Source: Paenibacillus polygoni (GTDB lineage: Bacteria > Bacillota > Bacilli > Paenibacillales > Paenibacillaceae). Taken from it: a stretch of DNA of 64,000 bases. The stretch's first letter is position 1, and every line of letters begins with the position of its first letter. The position numbers were made by a program, and so were the translations under genes. The notes under the pieces are model-generated. The model was not told where the DNA came from, did no database searches, and saw nothing but the letters and a program-made list of their open reading frames with translations. Below, one piece after another: positions 43,586 to 53,058 of the stretch. Location: assembly GCF_030263935.1 (NCBI RefSeq), contig NZ_CP127162.1:1807501-1871500 (forward strand), given 5' to 3'.

Positions 43586-43669
43586 ACGGAATCAAAATTC
43601 TACTTTAATGAGTCATGGAATGGATTCACATTATTATAATAAAAGATAAATTTACCGGGAGGGAAGAAG

Positions 43670-45067
43670 ATGTTAAATGAAGCTTTAACCCCTAGACAAA
43701 TCGTAAGTGAACTAGACAAATATATTGTGGGACAAAAGCAAGCCAAGAAATCGGTTGCTGTTGCCCTGCGAAATCGATATCGCCGGAGTAGACTTCCTGA
43801 GCACGCTCAAGATGAAATTGTACCTAAAAACATACTTATGATTGGACCTACCGGTGTAGGTAAAACAGAAATTGCTAGACGGTTAGCGAAACTTGTAGGT
43901 GCTCCTTTTGTAAAAGTAGAGGCAACGAAATTTACCGAAGTCGGTTATGTTGGCCGTGATGTAGAATCTATGGTTAGAGATTTAATTGAGACAGCCATTC
44001 GCATCGTCAAGCTTGAAAAAACCGAAAAGGTCAAGGACAAAGCCGAAGAAAATGCGAATGAACGCATTGTACAAATCTTAGTTCCTTCCGCAAATAAATC
44101 TAAAAATCAGAAGAATCCCTTTGAGATGATTTTTGGTAATCATAATCAACAGACGGAGGAAGCAGATCCTGCACAAGAAGCCAGCATTTCTGAACGCAGA
44201 CGCAAAGTGAAATTTGAACTGCTGTCCGGCCAGCTTGAGAATGATGTAATTGAGATTGACGTAGAGGATGCAGCCCCGAACATGTTTGATATGTTTGCTG
44301 GTCAAGGAAATGACCAGATGGGTATGAATATGCAGGAGATGTTTGGTAACTTCCTGCCAAAACGCACGAAAAAACGCAAGCTAAGCATAAAAGAGGCTCG
44401 TAAAGTTCTCATACAAGAAGAAGCGAGCAAACTGATTGATATGGACGATGTAACGCAAGAGTCCATCAGACGTGCTGAGCAATCGGGGATCATCTTTATT
44501 GATGAGATAGATAAAGTAGCCAGCCAGGGACGCGGATCAGGCCCTGACGTCTCTCGTGAGGGCGTCCAAAGGGATATTCTTCCTATAGTGGAAGGTTCGA
44601 CTGTAATGACCAAATACGGCCCTGTGAAGACAGATTATATTTTGTTTATTGCAGCGGGTGCCTTCCATGTATCCAAACCGTCAGATCTGATTCCAGAGCT
44701 CCAAGGGCGTTTCCCAATTCGCGTGGAATTAAACAGCCTCACACTGGATGATTTTGTTTCTATTCTGACCGAACCTAAAAATGCACTGACCAAACAGTAT
44801 ACCGATCTGCTTCGGACAGAAGATATTGAAATTGAATTTTCAAATGAAGCGATTCGTGAGATCGCTAATATTGCAGAAGCTGTAAATCAAAGCACAGAGA
44901 ATATCGGTGCGAGAAGACTTCATACCATTTTAGAGAAACTGCTAGAGGACCTTTCTTTTGAAGCACCTGAACTCACGCTTGATAAGATGGTGATCACACC
45001 TGAATACGTAAGAGAGAAATTAGGTGAGATTGCGAAAGATCGTGATCTTAGTCAGTACATTCTGTAA
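43670..45067 (+). CDS. hslU: ATP-dependent unfoldase HslU (ClpY)
   Basis: AAA+ ring that unfolds substrates for HslV. 465 residues. Walker [10 protein letters not shown] is at 59-67, the pore motif GYVGRD at about 92-97, a variable inserted I-domain at about 110-250, Walker [11 protein letters not shown] and sensor features [12 protein letters not shown]. The I-domain is Asn/Gln-rich and carries a Met-rich stretch ([12 protein letters not shown]), a normal region of variation. ATG 43670 follows GGGAGGGAAG. A terminator closes the unit. codY, next in B. subtilis, is absent. Confidence 0.97.
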   Translation: MLNEALTPRQIVSELDKYIVGQKQAKKSVAVALRNRYRRSRLPEHAQDEIVPKNILMIGPTGVGKTEIARRLAKLVGAPFVKVEATKFTEVGYVGRDVESMVRDLIETAIRIVKLEKTEKVKDKAEENANERIVQILVPSANKSKNQKNPFEMIFGNHNQQTEEADPAQEASISERRRKVKFELLSGQLENDVIEIDVEDAAPNMFDMFAGQGNDQMGMNMQEMFGNFLPKRTKKRKLSIKEARKVLIQEEASKLIDMDDVTQESIRRAEQSGIIFIDEIDKVASQGRGSGPDVSREGVQRDILPIVEGSTVMTKYGPVKTDYILFIAAGAFHVSKPSDLIPELQGRFPIRVELNSLTLDDFVSILTEPKNALTKQYTDLLRTEDIEIEFSNEAIREIANIAEAVNQSTENIGARRLHTILEKLLEDLSFEAPELTLDKMVITPEYVREKLGEIAKDRDLSQYIL

Positions 45068-45070
45068 AAT

Positions 45071-45112
45071 AAAAGCTCTTTAAAGGAAAACACCTTTAGA
45101 GAGCTTTTTTTA
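45071..45112 (+). terminator. intrinsic terminator of hslVU
   Basis: AAAGCTCTTTAAAGG pairs with CCTTTAGAGAGCTTT (45073-45107, one unpaired base on each side), followed by a run of T to 45111. Confidence 0.85.
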
Positions 45113-45183
45113 TGCACGAATTTTCGTTTTAATGCAAAATATGTAGTGTGAAATCTTTAGTTAACAGTAAATAAGACGTTTTA

Positions 45184-45212
45184 ATGACAATAAATGCGTT
45201 TAACTATATAAT
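45184..45212 (+). promoter_or_regulatory. sigma-A promoter of the fla/che operon
   Basis: ATGACA at 45184-45189 and a perfect TATAAT at 45207-45212 with a 17-base spacer. The start point would be near 45219, giving a leader of about 350 bases before flgB. The leader has hairpins CCTATA/TATAGG followed by a T-run (45292-45316) and AAAAAGTCC/GGGCTTTTTT (45350-45387), which could act as attenuators. No sigma-D site was recognised. The 45113-45570 gap has no gene I can support. Confidence 0.65.
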
Positions 45213-45570
45213 AGACTGGTTCAATATCTCCATTTTACCATGGTATGCTTGACTTTGAATATCTTAGAAATGAGAAAATAGGTTGAAAAAACCTATACTT
45301 TATAGGACTCTTTTTTCATTAGAATGAAGTTATTTTGTACTTTATACCCAAAAAGTCCTTATATATGAGAAAAGATAGGGCTTTTTTCTTATTGTAATAA
45401 ATGCCCAAGTGAAAGAAACTTATGTTATATGACAAATAACTTCGTAATTCTACTAAAGACCTATGAAAAGAATTAATCAATGCCAGATTTGTCGAAAACG
45501 AGTCATCTGAGGTCTTATTTTATATAGAAGCCATTTTTAGGAATTTACAAGGGAGGTAAGTGTCATACAT

Positions 45571-45975
45571 TTGTTGAACGACAGTAGTTTTAAGACGCTC
45601 CAAGCAGGAATTGATGCTGCAAACCTCAGGCAACGAGCGATTGCTAACAATATAGCCAATAGCGACACCCCTTATTTCAAACGGTCAGAAGTCAAATTTG
45701 AAGAACTTTTACAGGATGAAATGAAAGGGAATGTAAGTATATTAAGTGGAAAAACAACAAATGAGAAGCATATTCCTATAGGTCTTAACAGTAAAACCCC
45801 TGCTGCGCAAATTTCGACAGATCGCAATACAGTAATGAATAATAACGAAAACAACGTTGATGTCGATAAGGAAATGACCCTTTTGGCAGAGAATCAACTT
45901 CGTTACAATGCCTACATCCAGCAGGTCTCAGAACAAATTAAGATGATGCGTATTGCAACAGGAGGGAGCAGCTGA
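45571..45975 (+). CDS. flgB: flagellar basal-body rod protein FlgB
   Basis: Proximal rod subunit of the flagellar basal body, exported by the flagellar type III system. 134 residues. An N-terminal rod-family coil (LNDSSFKTLQAGIDAANLRQRAIANNIANSDTPYFKR) carries the NNIAN motif shared by rod and hook proteins, with coiled-coil C-terminus. TTG 45571 has GGGAGGT upstream, 13 bases away; a second TTG follows directly. Its stop overlaps flgC (TGATG). First gene of the fla/che operon. Confidence 0.95.
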   Translation: MLNDSSFKTLQAGIDAANLRQRAIANNIANSDTPYFKRSEVKFEELLQDEMKGNVSILSGKTTNEKHIPIGLNSKTPAAQISTDRNTVMNNNENNVDVDKEMTLLAENQLRYNAYIQQVSEQIKMMRIATGGSS

Positions 45976-46424
45976 TGAATATAAGTAACAGCTTTGATAT
46001 TAGTTCTTCTGCATTAACCGCTCAGCGTCTTCGTATGGATGTGATCTCCTCAAACATTGCAAATGCAGAAACGACGAGAGCGAAGATAGAGAACGGGGAA
46101 GCAGTACCCTATAAACGAAAAATGGTTGTACTAGAAACTAGCAAGACAAGCTTTAAGAATATGCTCCAGACACAGATGGAAGGCAAAGGCATTCAGCAAG
46201 GCGTCATCGCAACTTCTATTAAGGAAGACACAGCGCCGCTCAAATCGGTATATAACCCAACACATCCGGATGCAAACGCCGAAGGGTACGTATATATGCC
46301 TAACGTTGATATAACGAAAGAAATGGTAGATTTAATTAGTGCATCAAGATCTTATGAGGCAAATGTAACTGCACTAAATGCTTCAAAAGCAATGGTGTCT
46401 AAAGCACTTGAGATCGGCAGATAG
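45975..46424 (+). CDS. flgC: flagellar basal-body rod protein FlgC
   Basis: Proximal rod subunit. 149 residues. The N-terminal motif SSNIANAETTR and the C-terminal VDLISASRSYEANVTALNASKAM are the rod/hook family ends that form coiled coils in the rod. Its start overlaps the flgB stop, so the two are coupled; fliE follows 44 bases on. Confidence 0.96.
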   Translation: MNISNSFDISSSALTAQRLRMDVISSNIANAETTRAKIENGEAVPYKRKMVVLETSKTSFKNMLQTQMEGKGIQQGVIATSIKEDTAPLKSVYNPTHPDANAEGYVYMPNVDITKEMVDLISASRSYEANVTALNASKAMVSKALEIGR

Positions 46425-46468
46425 AGTTAGCAGACACTACATATTTTTGAATTTAGGAGGGACCACAG

Positions 46469-46774
46469 ATGATACAAAATACGATGCTTCAAACATCGGC
46501 TTTACAATCTCCTTCAATGAGCGGAACACAAAATAAACCAACCCCAGCAGACACGATCAAACAATTCTCATCCTATTTAGATCAAGCAATTACGCAAGTG
46601 GCAGAGCAAGAGAAAACGTCTCATGACATGTCAACAGAATTTGTTAAAGGTAACGTGAATGTAGATCAGGTCATGATTGCTTCGGAACAAGCACTGCTCA
46701 GTTTGCAGTTAACGAATCAAATTCGAAATAAAGTGGTCGAAGCCTATCAGGAAATTATGCGGATTCAAATGTAA
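46469..46774 (+). CDS. fliE: flagellar hook-basal body protein FliE
   Basis: Adaptor between the MS ring and the rod. 101 residues; helical C-terminus (EQALLSLQLTNQIRNKVVEAYQEIMRIQM) typical of FliE. ATG 46469 has AGGAGGGA upstream. It precedes fliF, as in other Bacillales. Confidence 0.94.
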   Translation: MIQNTMLQTSALQSPSMSGTQNKPTPADTIKQFSSYLDQAITQVAEQEKTSHDMSTEFVKGNVNVDQVMIASEQALLSLQLTNQIRNKVVEAYQEIMRIQM

Positions 46775-46813
46775 TAGAGGTTAGATTAGCAAAGATTCGG
46801 ATGAGGTGACGGA

Positions 46814-48391
46814 GTGAACGAGAGAATCGCCCAATATAGAGAGAAGATATCTCAGTATTGGAACAAATTTACCAAAAAACAAAGGATATTACTGATTTCT
46901 ACGGTGGTGTTTCTCATCATTGCCGCCGCAGCACTTACAATTCAGTTCTCTAAAACGGAGTATGAAGTAGCGTTTACTGATCTTAGTGCAGAGGATTCAG
47001 CTGGGGTCATGAGCTATCTGGAGAGTGGAAATATTCCTTTTGAGTTAAATAAAGATGGGACAAGCATTTCAGTACCTAGTACGCAAGCAGCAAGAGTGAA
47101 AGTAGATGTCGGATCCCAAGGATTAGTTCAGAACGGGTCAATTGGTTATGACATCTTTGAGCAAAATGGTTCAATGATGGGCTCGACAGATAAAGAATTT
47201 GACGTCAAATATGCTAATGCTTTTAATGGTGAGATTGAACAAATGCTCCGGACGATGCAGGGCGTGCAAGATGCAAAAGTATTAGTTAATCTTCCTGAAA
47301 AAAGTTTATTTGCGGGCTCGGATAAAGAAACTGCTTCTGCTTCCGCAGTACTGACTTTTCAGCCCGGGTATCAAATGTCACAGAAGGCAGTAGACGGATA
47401 TTTTAATTTAATGAAGACTGCGGTACCCAACTTACCCCTGGAAAATATCACTATTTCTACGAATCAGGGTGAAGAACTTCAACCAACCGAGCGTGGCGGA
47501 GGAAGTGGACTGGGTGAAATACAAGAGAACATGGCACTGCAGAAAAAATATGAGAGCGATGTTCAAAAGAGTGTAAAAGAATTTCTAACCGGTATTATCG
47601 GTAGTACGGATATTAATGTGCTTGTGACATCTAATCTGAACTTCGACAAAGTGAACGAAACTCAAAACCTAGTTACTCCGGTAGATGAAGAGAACATGAA
47701 AGGTATTGAGATCAGTGTTCAAGATATTCAGAGCAGTTACACAGGCGGTACGGCAGAAGATGGCGGTGTAGCAGGAACAGGAGAGGGCGATGTTGTAAAC
47801 TACCCGGCTGCTGGTTCTGAGACTTCAAGCGGAGAAGAGAGTTCCACGACGATCAATTACGAGGTTAATCAAATCGCAAAGGAAATTGTCCAAAGTCCAT
47901 ACACTGTAAAAGATTTAACCATTAATGTAGCAGTTGAACCACCCCAAGGACAAGAAATTTTAGATGAGCCAACAAGAGATGCAATCGAAACAGTTTTAGT
48001 GAATATTGTGAGGGCGTCACTCGCAAATTCAGGAAGTACATATAACGACGCAGATTTAGAAAAGAAAGTCTCTGTACTAGCTAAACCAGCGCAAACAGCG
48101 AACGATCCACAGACAGGAATTCAGTTGTCTTCGGGTATGATATGGGGTCTCGTAGCAGGTGCTGTATTACTGCTGGCAGGCGGAGGATACATGATTTACC
48201 GAAATCGCCGTAAAAAAGAAGAGGAATATGAAGAAGATGATCTTCCGCTTCAGATTCCAACCGAATTTCCTTCTGTTAATTTAGAAACGGTTACGAATGA
48301 AAGTCAGGTACGTAAACAACTCGAGTCACTCGCGAAGAAGAAACCAGATGAATTTGTTGAACTGCTTCGAACGTGGCTTGCTGATGAATAG
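46814..48391 (+). CDS. fliF: flagellar MS-ring protein FliF
   Basis: Membrane protein forming the MS ring, the base of the export gate and rotor. 525 residues. First membrane span at about residues 24-41 (RILLISTVVFLIIAAAAL), two ring-building domains with the LVNLPEKSLF motif, second membrane span near 440-460 (MIWGLVAGAVLLLAGGGYMIY) and a short cytoplasmic FliG-binding tail. GTG 46814 has GAGGTGACGGA upstream. Confidence 0.96.
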   Translation: MNERIAQYREKISQYWNKFTKKQRILLISTVVFLIIAAAALTIQFSKTEYEVAFTDLSAEDSAGVMSYLESGNIPFELNKDGTSISVPSTQAARVKVDVGSQGLVQNGSIGYDIFEQNGSMMGSTDKEFDVKYANAFNGEIEQMLRTMQGVQDAKVLVNLPEKSLFAGSDKETASASAVLTFQPGYQMSQKAVDGYFNLMKTAVPNLPLENITISTNQGEELQPTERGGGSGLGEIQENMALQKKYESDVQKSVKEFLTGIIGSTDINVLVTSNLNFDKVNETQNLVTPVDEENMKGIEISVQDIQSSYTGGTAEDGGVAGTGEGDVVNYPAAGSETSSGEESSTTINYEVNQIAKEIVQSPYTVKDLTINVAVEPPQGQEILDEPTRDAIETVLVNIVRASLANSGSTYNDADLEKKVSVLAKPAQTANDPQTGIQLSSGMIWGLVAGAVLLLAGGGYMIYRNRRKKEEEYEEDDLPLQIPTEFPSVNLETVTNESQVRKQLESLAKKKPDEFVELLRTWLADE

Positions 48392-48402
48392 GGGTGAGAG
48401 AC

Positions 48403-49419
48403 TTGGTTAAGGTATCAGGAAATGGATTAACGGGAAGGCAAAAGGCAGCAATCCTGCTTATAACTTTAGGACCAGAAGTTTCAGCCCAAATTTTCAAGCA
48501 TCTGCGAGATGAAGAAATAGAACAGCTAACTCTAGAAATTGCCAATGTAAGAAAAGTAGAAGCTGGAGAAAAAGAACTCATTATGTCTGAGTTCCATCAA
48601 ATTTGTTTGGCACAAGAATATATTTCACAAGGCGGTATTAATTACGCACGAGAGATTTTAGAAAAAGCACTGGGATCTCAAAAAGCACTAGAAGTGATTA
48701 ATAGGCTAACCGCAAACCTTCAGGTCAGACCCTTTGATTTTGCTCGGAAAGCAGATCCGAATCAGATTCTTAACTTTATACAAAATGAAAGCCCGCAGAC
48801 GATTGCGCTTGTCCTATCTTACTTGCAATTTGAACAAGCAGCCGTCATCCTTTCCTCTCTTCCGCAGGAGAAGCAAGCGGATGTGGCAAGGCGGGTTGCA
48901 GTAATGGACAGCACTTCACCAGAAGTAATCGCCCAAGTAGAAAGAATACTTGAACAGAAACTTTCTGCCACGGTTACGCATGATTACACGAATGCAGGCG
49001 GAATTGAGTCGATCGTTCAAATCCTAAATGGAGTTGACCGCGGAACCGAAAGAACGATACTGGATTCTCTGGAAATACAGGATCCTGAACTGGCAGAAGA
49101 AATCAAGAAACGGATGTTTGTCTTCGAGGATATTGTTAATGTCGATGATCGGTCGATTCAGCGAATTGTACGTGATATTGATAATGCAGATCTACAGCTT
49201 GCACTCAAGGTGGCGAGCGAAGAGGTTCGAAATGCCATCTTCAACAATATGTCTAAACGCATGGCGGAGACTTTTAAAGAAGAAATGGAATTCATGGGCC
49301 CTGTCAGACTGCGTGATGTAGAAGAAGCACAGACTCGTATCGTTGCCACAATTAGAAGACTGGAAGAGGCTGGTGAGATTATTATTGCTCGCGGCGGAGG
49401 AGATGATATCGTTGTCTAA
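48403..49419 (+). CDS. fliG: flagellar motor switch protein FliG
   Basis: Rotor protein that transmits torque; binds FliF and FliM. 338 residues from TTG 48403 (AGGGGTGAG 5 bases upstream); GTG 48394 would add three residues without a site. Three armadillo-like domains: LTGRQKAAILLITLGPEVSA, the middle ESPQTIALVLSYL and the C-terminal torque-ring charges FEDIVNVDDRSIQRIVRDID. Its end overlaps fliH by 8 bases. Confidence 0.94.
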   Translation: MVKVSGNGLTGRQKAAILLITLGPEVSAQIFKHLRDEEIEQLTLEIANVRKVEAGEKELIMSEFHQICLAQEYISQGGINYAREILEKALGSQKALEVINRLTANLQVRPFDFARKADPNQILNFIQNESPQTIALVLSYLQFEQAAVILSSLPQEKQADVARRVAVMDSTSPEVIAQVERILEQKLSATVTHDYTNAGGIESIVQILNGVDRGTERTILDSLEIQDPELAEEIKKRMFVFEDIVNVDDRSIQRIVRDIDNADLQLALKVASEEVRNAIFNNMSKRMAETFKEEMEFMGPVRLRDVEEAQTRIVATIRRLEEAGEIIIARGGGDDIVV

Positions 49420-50266
49420 TCTGATTAAATCCTTTGAGTATGTACCCGTTGATACCCATAAGCAGGTGAAATCGGTTCATGAGTATGGTGAGAAATCAGG
49501 TATTGAAGCGAATTTTGATCATCATGAAAGAGTAGTGGTAGAAGAACAAAAGCCAACGGTTGATGAAGAGTCGATTCGGATGAAGCAGGAAATGCTCGAG
49601 AACGCGAAGGAGTTTGCAGAAAGGCAAGTGCGTGAAGCTGCAGAAGAAGCAGAGCGACTACTTCAGGAAGCCAAGGAACAAATTGCCTCTTGGTGGGAAG
49701 AAAAAAGACTTCAAGATGAACATCTGATGGATGCTCTTCGCTCAGAAGGATATCAGCAAGGTTATCATGAGGGTGAAGAAAAGGCAAAAGAAGAGCTTCT
49801 AACTTATATGGAAGAAAAAATGGCGGAAGCACAGATGGTGCTGAATGAAGTTTACGAAGCCAAAGAACAGATTATTCAGGAAGCAGAACCTTTTCTAGTT
49901 GAACTGAGCACGGCAATTGCAGAGAAAGTAATCGATCATCAGCTTTCATCAGACCCGAGTCTTATGATTGAACTGATTCGTAAGAACTTGGCAAGAAAAA
50001 GAGAACAAGGTGTTATCACATTATGTGTTTCTCCAAAGGAATTTTCATATGTTCAAGCTGCTAGAGAGGAATTGACTTATGCGATTGACTCTCAAGCGGA
50101 ACTGAAAATATTGCCGGATGCTTCTGTTCGAGATAAAGGATGTGTGATTCGTTCTCCTTTCGGAAGTGTTGATGCCAGAGTGGACACGCAGCTCACCGAA
50201 ATCAAGAAAGAATTGATCCGGGTAGCGCTGGACAGCGAGGAGCGGACGACATATGAAGGTTCTTAG
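49412..50266 (+). CDS. fliH: flagellar assembly protein FliH
   Basis: Regulator of the export ATPase FliI. 284 residues from TTG 49412 with GGAGGAG 9 bases upstream, beginning MSNLIKSFEYVP; ATG 49403 is closer to that site and less likely. A long charged helical region (about 60-170: FAERQVREAAEEAERLLQEAKEQ) with several GxxxG-type steps leads to the C-terminal FliI-binding domain (VELSTAIAEKVIDHQL...). Its end overlaps fliI by 14 bases. Confidence 0.92.
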   Translation: MSNLIKSFEYVPVDTHKQVKSVHEYGEKSGIEANFDHHERVVVEEQKPTVDEESIRMKQEMLENAKEFAERQVREAAEEAERLLQEAKEQIASWWEEKRLQDEHLMDALRSEGYQQGYHEGEEKAKEELLTYMEEKMAEAQMVLNEVYEAKEQIIQEAEPFLVELSTAIAEKVIDHQLSSDPSLMIELIRKNLARKREQGVITLCVSPKEFSYVQAAREELTYAIDSQAELKILPDASVRDKGCVIRSPFGSVDARVDTQLTEIKKELIRVALDSEERTTYEGS

Positions 50267-51572
50267 TTCACAGCGATACATGGATCAACTGAAACAACTG
50301 GACCCGGTTCGCATTAACGGAAAAGTTACTCAGGTCATCGGACTGATGGTGGAATCAGAAGGTCCGGATGCAAGTATAGGAGATGTCTGCTACATTTATC
50401 CAACGAATTCGGCTGTTCCGCTAAAAGCAGAAGTGGTCGGATTCCGGGATAACAAAGTGCTATTAATGCCCCTTGGTGATCTCCAGTCCATTGGTCCTGG
50501 TTGTGATGTAGTAGGAACGGGAAAACCTTTGAATATTCAAGTCGGATCCGAACTTCTGGGTAAAGTACTTGATGGTCTGGGTCAGCCCCTGGATGGTTCA
50601 CTAATTCCCGCCCGTATGCAGCGTTATTCAACCTCAAGTGCACCGATTAATCCACTGAATAGACCCAGAGTACTTGAGCCGATCAGTATAGGTGTTCGTG
50701 CGATTGACGGACTGCTAACGATTGGTAAAGGGCAGCGGGTGGGGATCTTTGCCGGGTCAGGGGTAGGTAAAAGTACACTCATGGGGATGATTGCTCGTAA
50801 TACATCAGCAGATGTCAATGTGATTGCTCTTATCGGAGAACGGGGACGGGAAGTATTAGACTTTATTGAACGAGATCTTGGACCTGAAGGGCTCGAACGT
50901 TCTGTTGTTATCGTAGCTACCTCGGATCAACCGGCACTTGTGCGTATCAAAGGAGCACTAATTGCCACTACCATTGCGGAGTACTTTCGAGACCGCGGCA
51001 TGAATGTCATGCTGATGATGGATTCGGTGACAAGGTATGCGATGGCTCAGCGTGAAGTGGGTCTTGCGGTTGGTGAGCCGCCAGCAATGAGAGGTTATAC
51101 ACCTTCCGTATTTGCTAGTTTACCTAAACTATTGGAACGAGCAGGGACGGGTCCTGTAGGATCGATTACTGCTTTTTACACGGTCCTTGTGGATGGGGAT
51201 GACATGAATGAGCCGATTGCTGACGCTGTCCGTGGTATTCTCGATGGACATATTGTGCTGAACCGGGGAATTGCGAATAAAGGACACTTTCCCGCTATAG
51301 ATGTGCTGGCGAGTATAAGCCGGGTAATGAAAGATATTGCTCCCGCGGAACAGATTGATGCAGCTGAGAATATAAAACGTCTCATGTCAGTCTATAAGAA
51401 CTCTGAAGACCTAATTAACATCGGTGCTTACCAAAAGGGATCGAATATAGAGATTGATGAGTCGATAGACCGTATAGAGGATATATGGAGGTTTACTCGG
51501 CAGAAGGTAGATGAAAAGGTAGTACTGGATGAAGTAAGACAAAGACTAATTACCGAGTTTTCAAGGAGATGA
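50253..51572 (+). CDS. fliI: flagellar export ATPase FliI
   Basis: ATPase of the flagellar type III secretion apparatus, related to F1 beta. 439 residues. Walker A GIFAGSGVGKSTLMG at about 164-178, ALIGERGREVLDFIERDLG, the MDSVTRYAMAQREVGLAVGEPP and YTPSVFASLPKLLERAG signatures. ATG 50253 overlaps the end of fliH; GGAGCGG lies just before. fliJ follows 11 bases on. Confidence 0.97.
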   Translation: MKVLSSQRYMDQLKQLDPVRINGKVTQVIGLMVESEGPDASIGDVCYIYPTNSAVPLKAEVVGFRDNKVLLMPLGDLQSIGPGCDVVGTGKPLNIQVGSELLGKVLDGLGQPLDGSLIPARMQRYSTSSAPINPLNRPRVLEPISIGVRAIDGLLTIGKGQRVGIFAGSGVGKSTLMGMIARNTSADVNVIALIGERGREVLDFIERDLGPEGLERSVVIVATSDQPALVRIKGALIATTIAEYFRDRGMNVMLMMDSVTRYAMAQREVGLAVGEPPAMRGYTPSVFASLPKLLERAGTGPVGSITAFYTVLVDGDDMNEPIADAVRGILDGHIVLNRGIANKGHFPAIDVLASISRVMKDIAPAEQIDAAENIKRLMSVYKNSEDLINIGAYQKGSNIEIDESIDRIEDIWRFTRQKVDEKVVLDEVRQRLITEFSRR

Positions 51573-51583
51573 CTTAGTACATT

Positions 51584-52027
51584 ATGGGGTTTACTTATCA
51601 TTTTCAAAAAGTTGTGGATCTCAAGGCGAAAGAGAAAACACAGGCAGAGTGGCTTCTCTCTTCTGCTATTGGAAAGCTGCAAGCCGAAGAAAATCATTTG
51701 CTGGAACTTGTGAGAGATCGAGAAAATCTCCTGGAAGGCATTTCTTCTTTCTCATTGCAAAGCGCTTCGGCTTCTAGTTTACAGGAGATGAATCGTTACA
51801 TTCACTATCTAGATGAATGCATCAGCCGTAAGAATAATGATGTGGCTCATGCTGAAGTGAATGTCAAACAAAACCAAGCTTTTTTGAACGATAAAATGCT
51901 GGATGAAAAAGTATGGAACCAGGCGCGGGAAAAAGAAAAAATGCATTATCAACAGGAGATGCTCCTTAAGGAACAAAATGAACTGGATGAAATGGCAACG
52001 GTGCGCTTTGCAGTAAGAGCACGTTAA
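51584..52027 (+). CDS. fliJ: flagellar export chaperone FliJ
   Basis: Small coiled-coil protein that links FliI to the export gate. 147 residues, almost wholly helical (KAKEKTQAEWLLSSAIGKLQAEENHLLELV and later). FliJ sequences are poorly conserved; identification rests on position after fliI and the antiparallel coiled-coil pattern. ATG 51584 follows AGGAGATG. Confidence 0.88.
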   Translation: MGFTYHFQKVVDLKAKEKTQAEWLLSSAIGKLQAEENHLLELVRDRENLLEGISSFSLQSASASSLQEMNRYIHYLDECISRKNNDVAHAEVNVKQNQAFLNDKMLDEKVWNQAREKEKMHYQQEMLLKEQNELDEMATVRFAVRAR

Positions 52028-52067
52028 ACGAATGTGCGGGCGTGATGCACCGAAGGAGGAATGATGG

Positions 52068-53018
52068 TTGGTAGACAAGGATCGAGAGGAACTGGAGCGA
52101 GAGTCCAGAGGGGCTTGGGAGAAATTTATGATTATTGGAATCCCTGTTGTCTTTTGTCTCGTACTGGTTACTGTACTGCTCGTCGTTCTGAATGTTGATT
52201 TCAGAAAAAATGCGATCGATATTGCAAGCAAAATTCCGGTAGTGAAGGAATGGATACCGGAGGAAGCGTTAGATCCAGCAACTCAAAAAGAAAGACAAGC
52301 CGAGAAACAAATTGAAAGTAATAAGGCAGTTATCGATAAATTAAAGACACAGCTTGCTGATGCAAAAACGGAGCTTGAGCAGGTGCAAGAGGAGAAAGCT
52401 AAACAGGATAGCAAAGTGCAGAAATTAGAAGATGAAATAAAAGAGCTACAGGTAACAACGAGTTCAAGTGGCGATGGAGCAGCCTCAAATGAAACAGAAA
52501 TCATAGATCCATACTTAAAGCAAGTGAAAGATCTTGCTAAAATGTACGGTCAAATGAAGCCAAGTAAGGCGGCTCCTATTGTTCAAAGTATGACGCTCGA
52601 AGAGCAGGTTCAACTTCTTGCGGAGATGAAACCAGATGCACAACGCAGCATTCTGGAGAAAATGACGGCTAAGGCAGCTGCTGAGGTTACAGAGGCACTA
52701 AAAAATACAACGACTGCTGAAAGCCGGGCAATTGCTGCGTTGCAGTCCAAAATGAACAACAAACAGGCTTCATCAACGACTACATCTAACAATCGGAACT
52801 TGGATAAAAATGAACTGACACAAACCTTCTCATCGATGTCAGCAGACAGTGGGGCAAACTTAATTCTGGAGACGTATAAACTGAGCCCAGATCAAGCGAT
52901 CACGATCTTAAAAACAGTAGACGATGCAACGAGAGCAAAATTACTAGATCAAATGTCTTCTGCTGATGCTGCTGTTGCTGCAAAAATATTAAATCGCCTG
53001 ATGGGCAGTAAGAATTAG
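52068..53018 (+). CDS. MotE/YlxF-family membrane protein (MgtE N-terminal-like)
   Basis: 316 residues. A cytoplasmic start, one membrane span (about 21-43: MIIGIPVVFCLVLVTVLLVV), a long coiled coil (about 80-135) and a C-terminal MgtE-N-like repeat domain (MTLEEQVQLLAEMKPDAQRSILEKM, ...LLDQMSSADAAVAAKILNRL). It lies between fliJ and fliK, the place of ylxF in B. subtilis. MotE of alphaproteobacteria is a related chaperone of the motor. TTG 52068 has AAGGAGGA 7 bases upstream. Role here unproven. Confidence 0.85.
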   Translation: MVDKDREELERESRGAWEKFMIIGIPVVFCLVLVTVLLVVLNVDFRKNAIDIASKIPVVKEWIPEEALDPATQKERQAEKQIESNKAVIDKLKTQLADAKTELEQVQEEKAKQDSKVQKLEDEIKELQVTTSSSGDGAASNETEIIDPYLKQVKDLAKMYGQMKPSKAAPIVQSMTLEEQVQLLAEMKPDAQRSILEKMTAKAAAEVTEALKNTTTAESRAIAALQSKMNNKQASSTTTSNNRNLDKNELTQTFSSMSADSGANLILETYKLSPDQAITILKTVDDATRAKLLDQMSSADAAVAAKILNRLMGSKN

Positions 53019-53058
53019 TTGAACTTTGATATCAAATAAGAGGAGGTGAAAAAAACAA

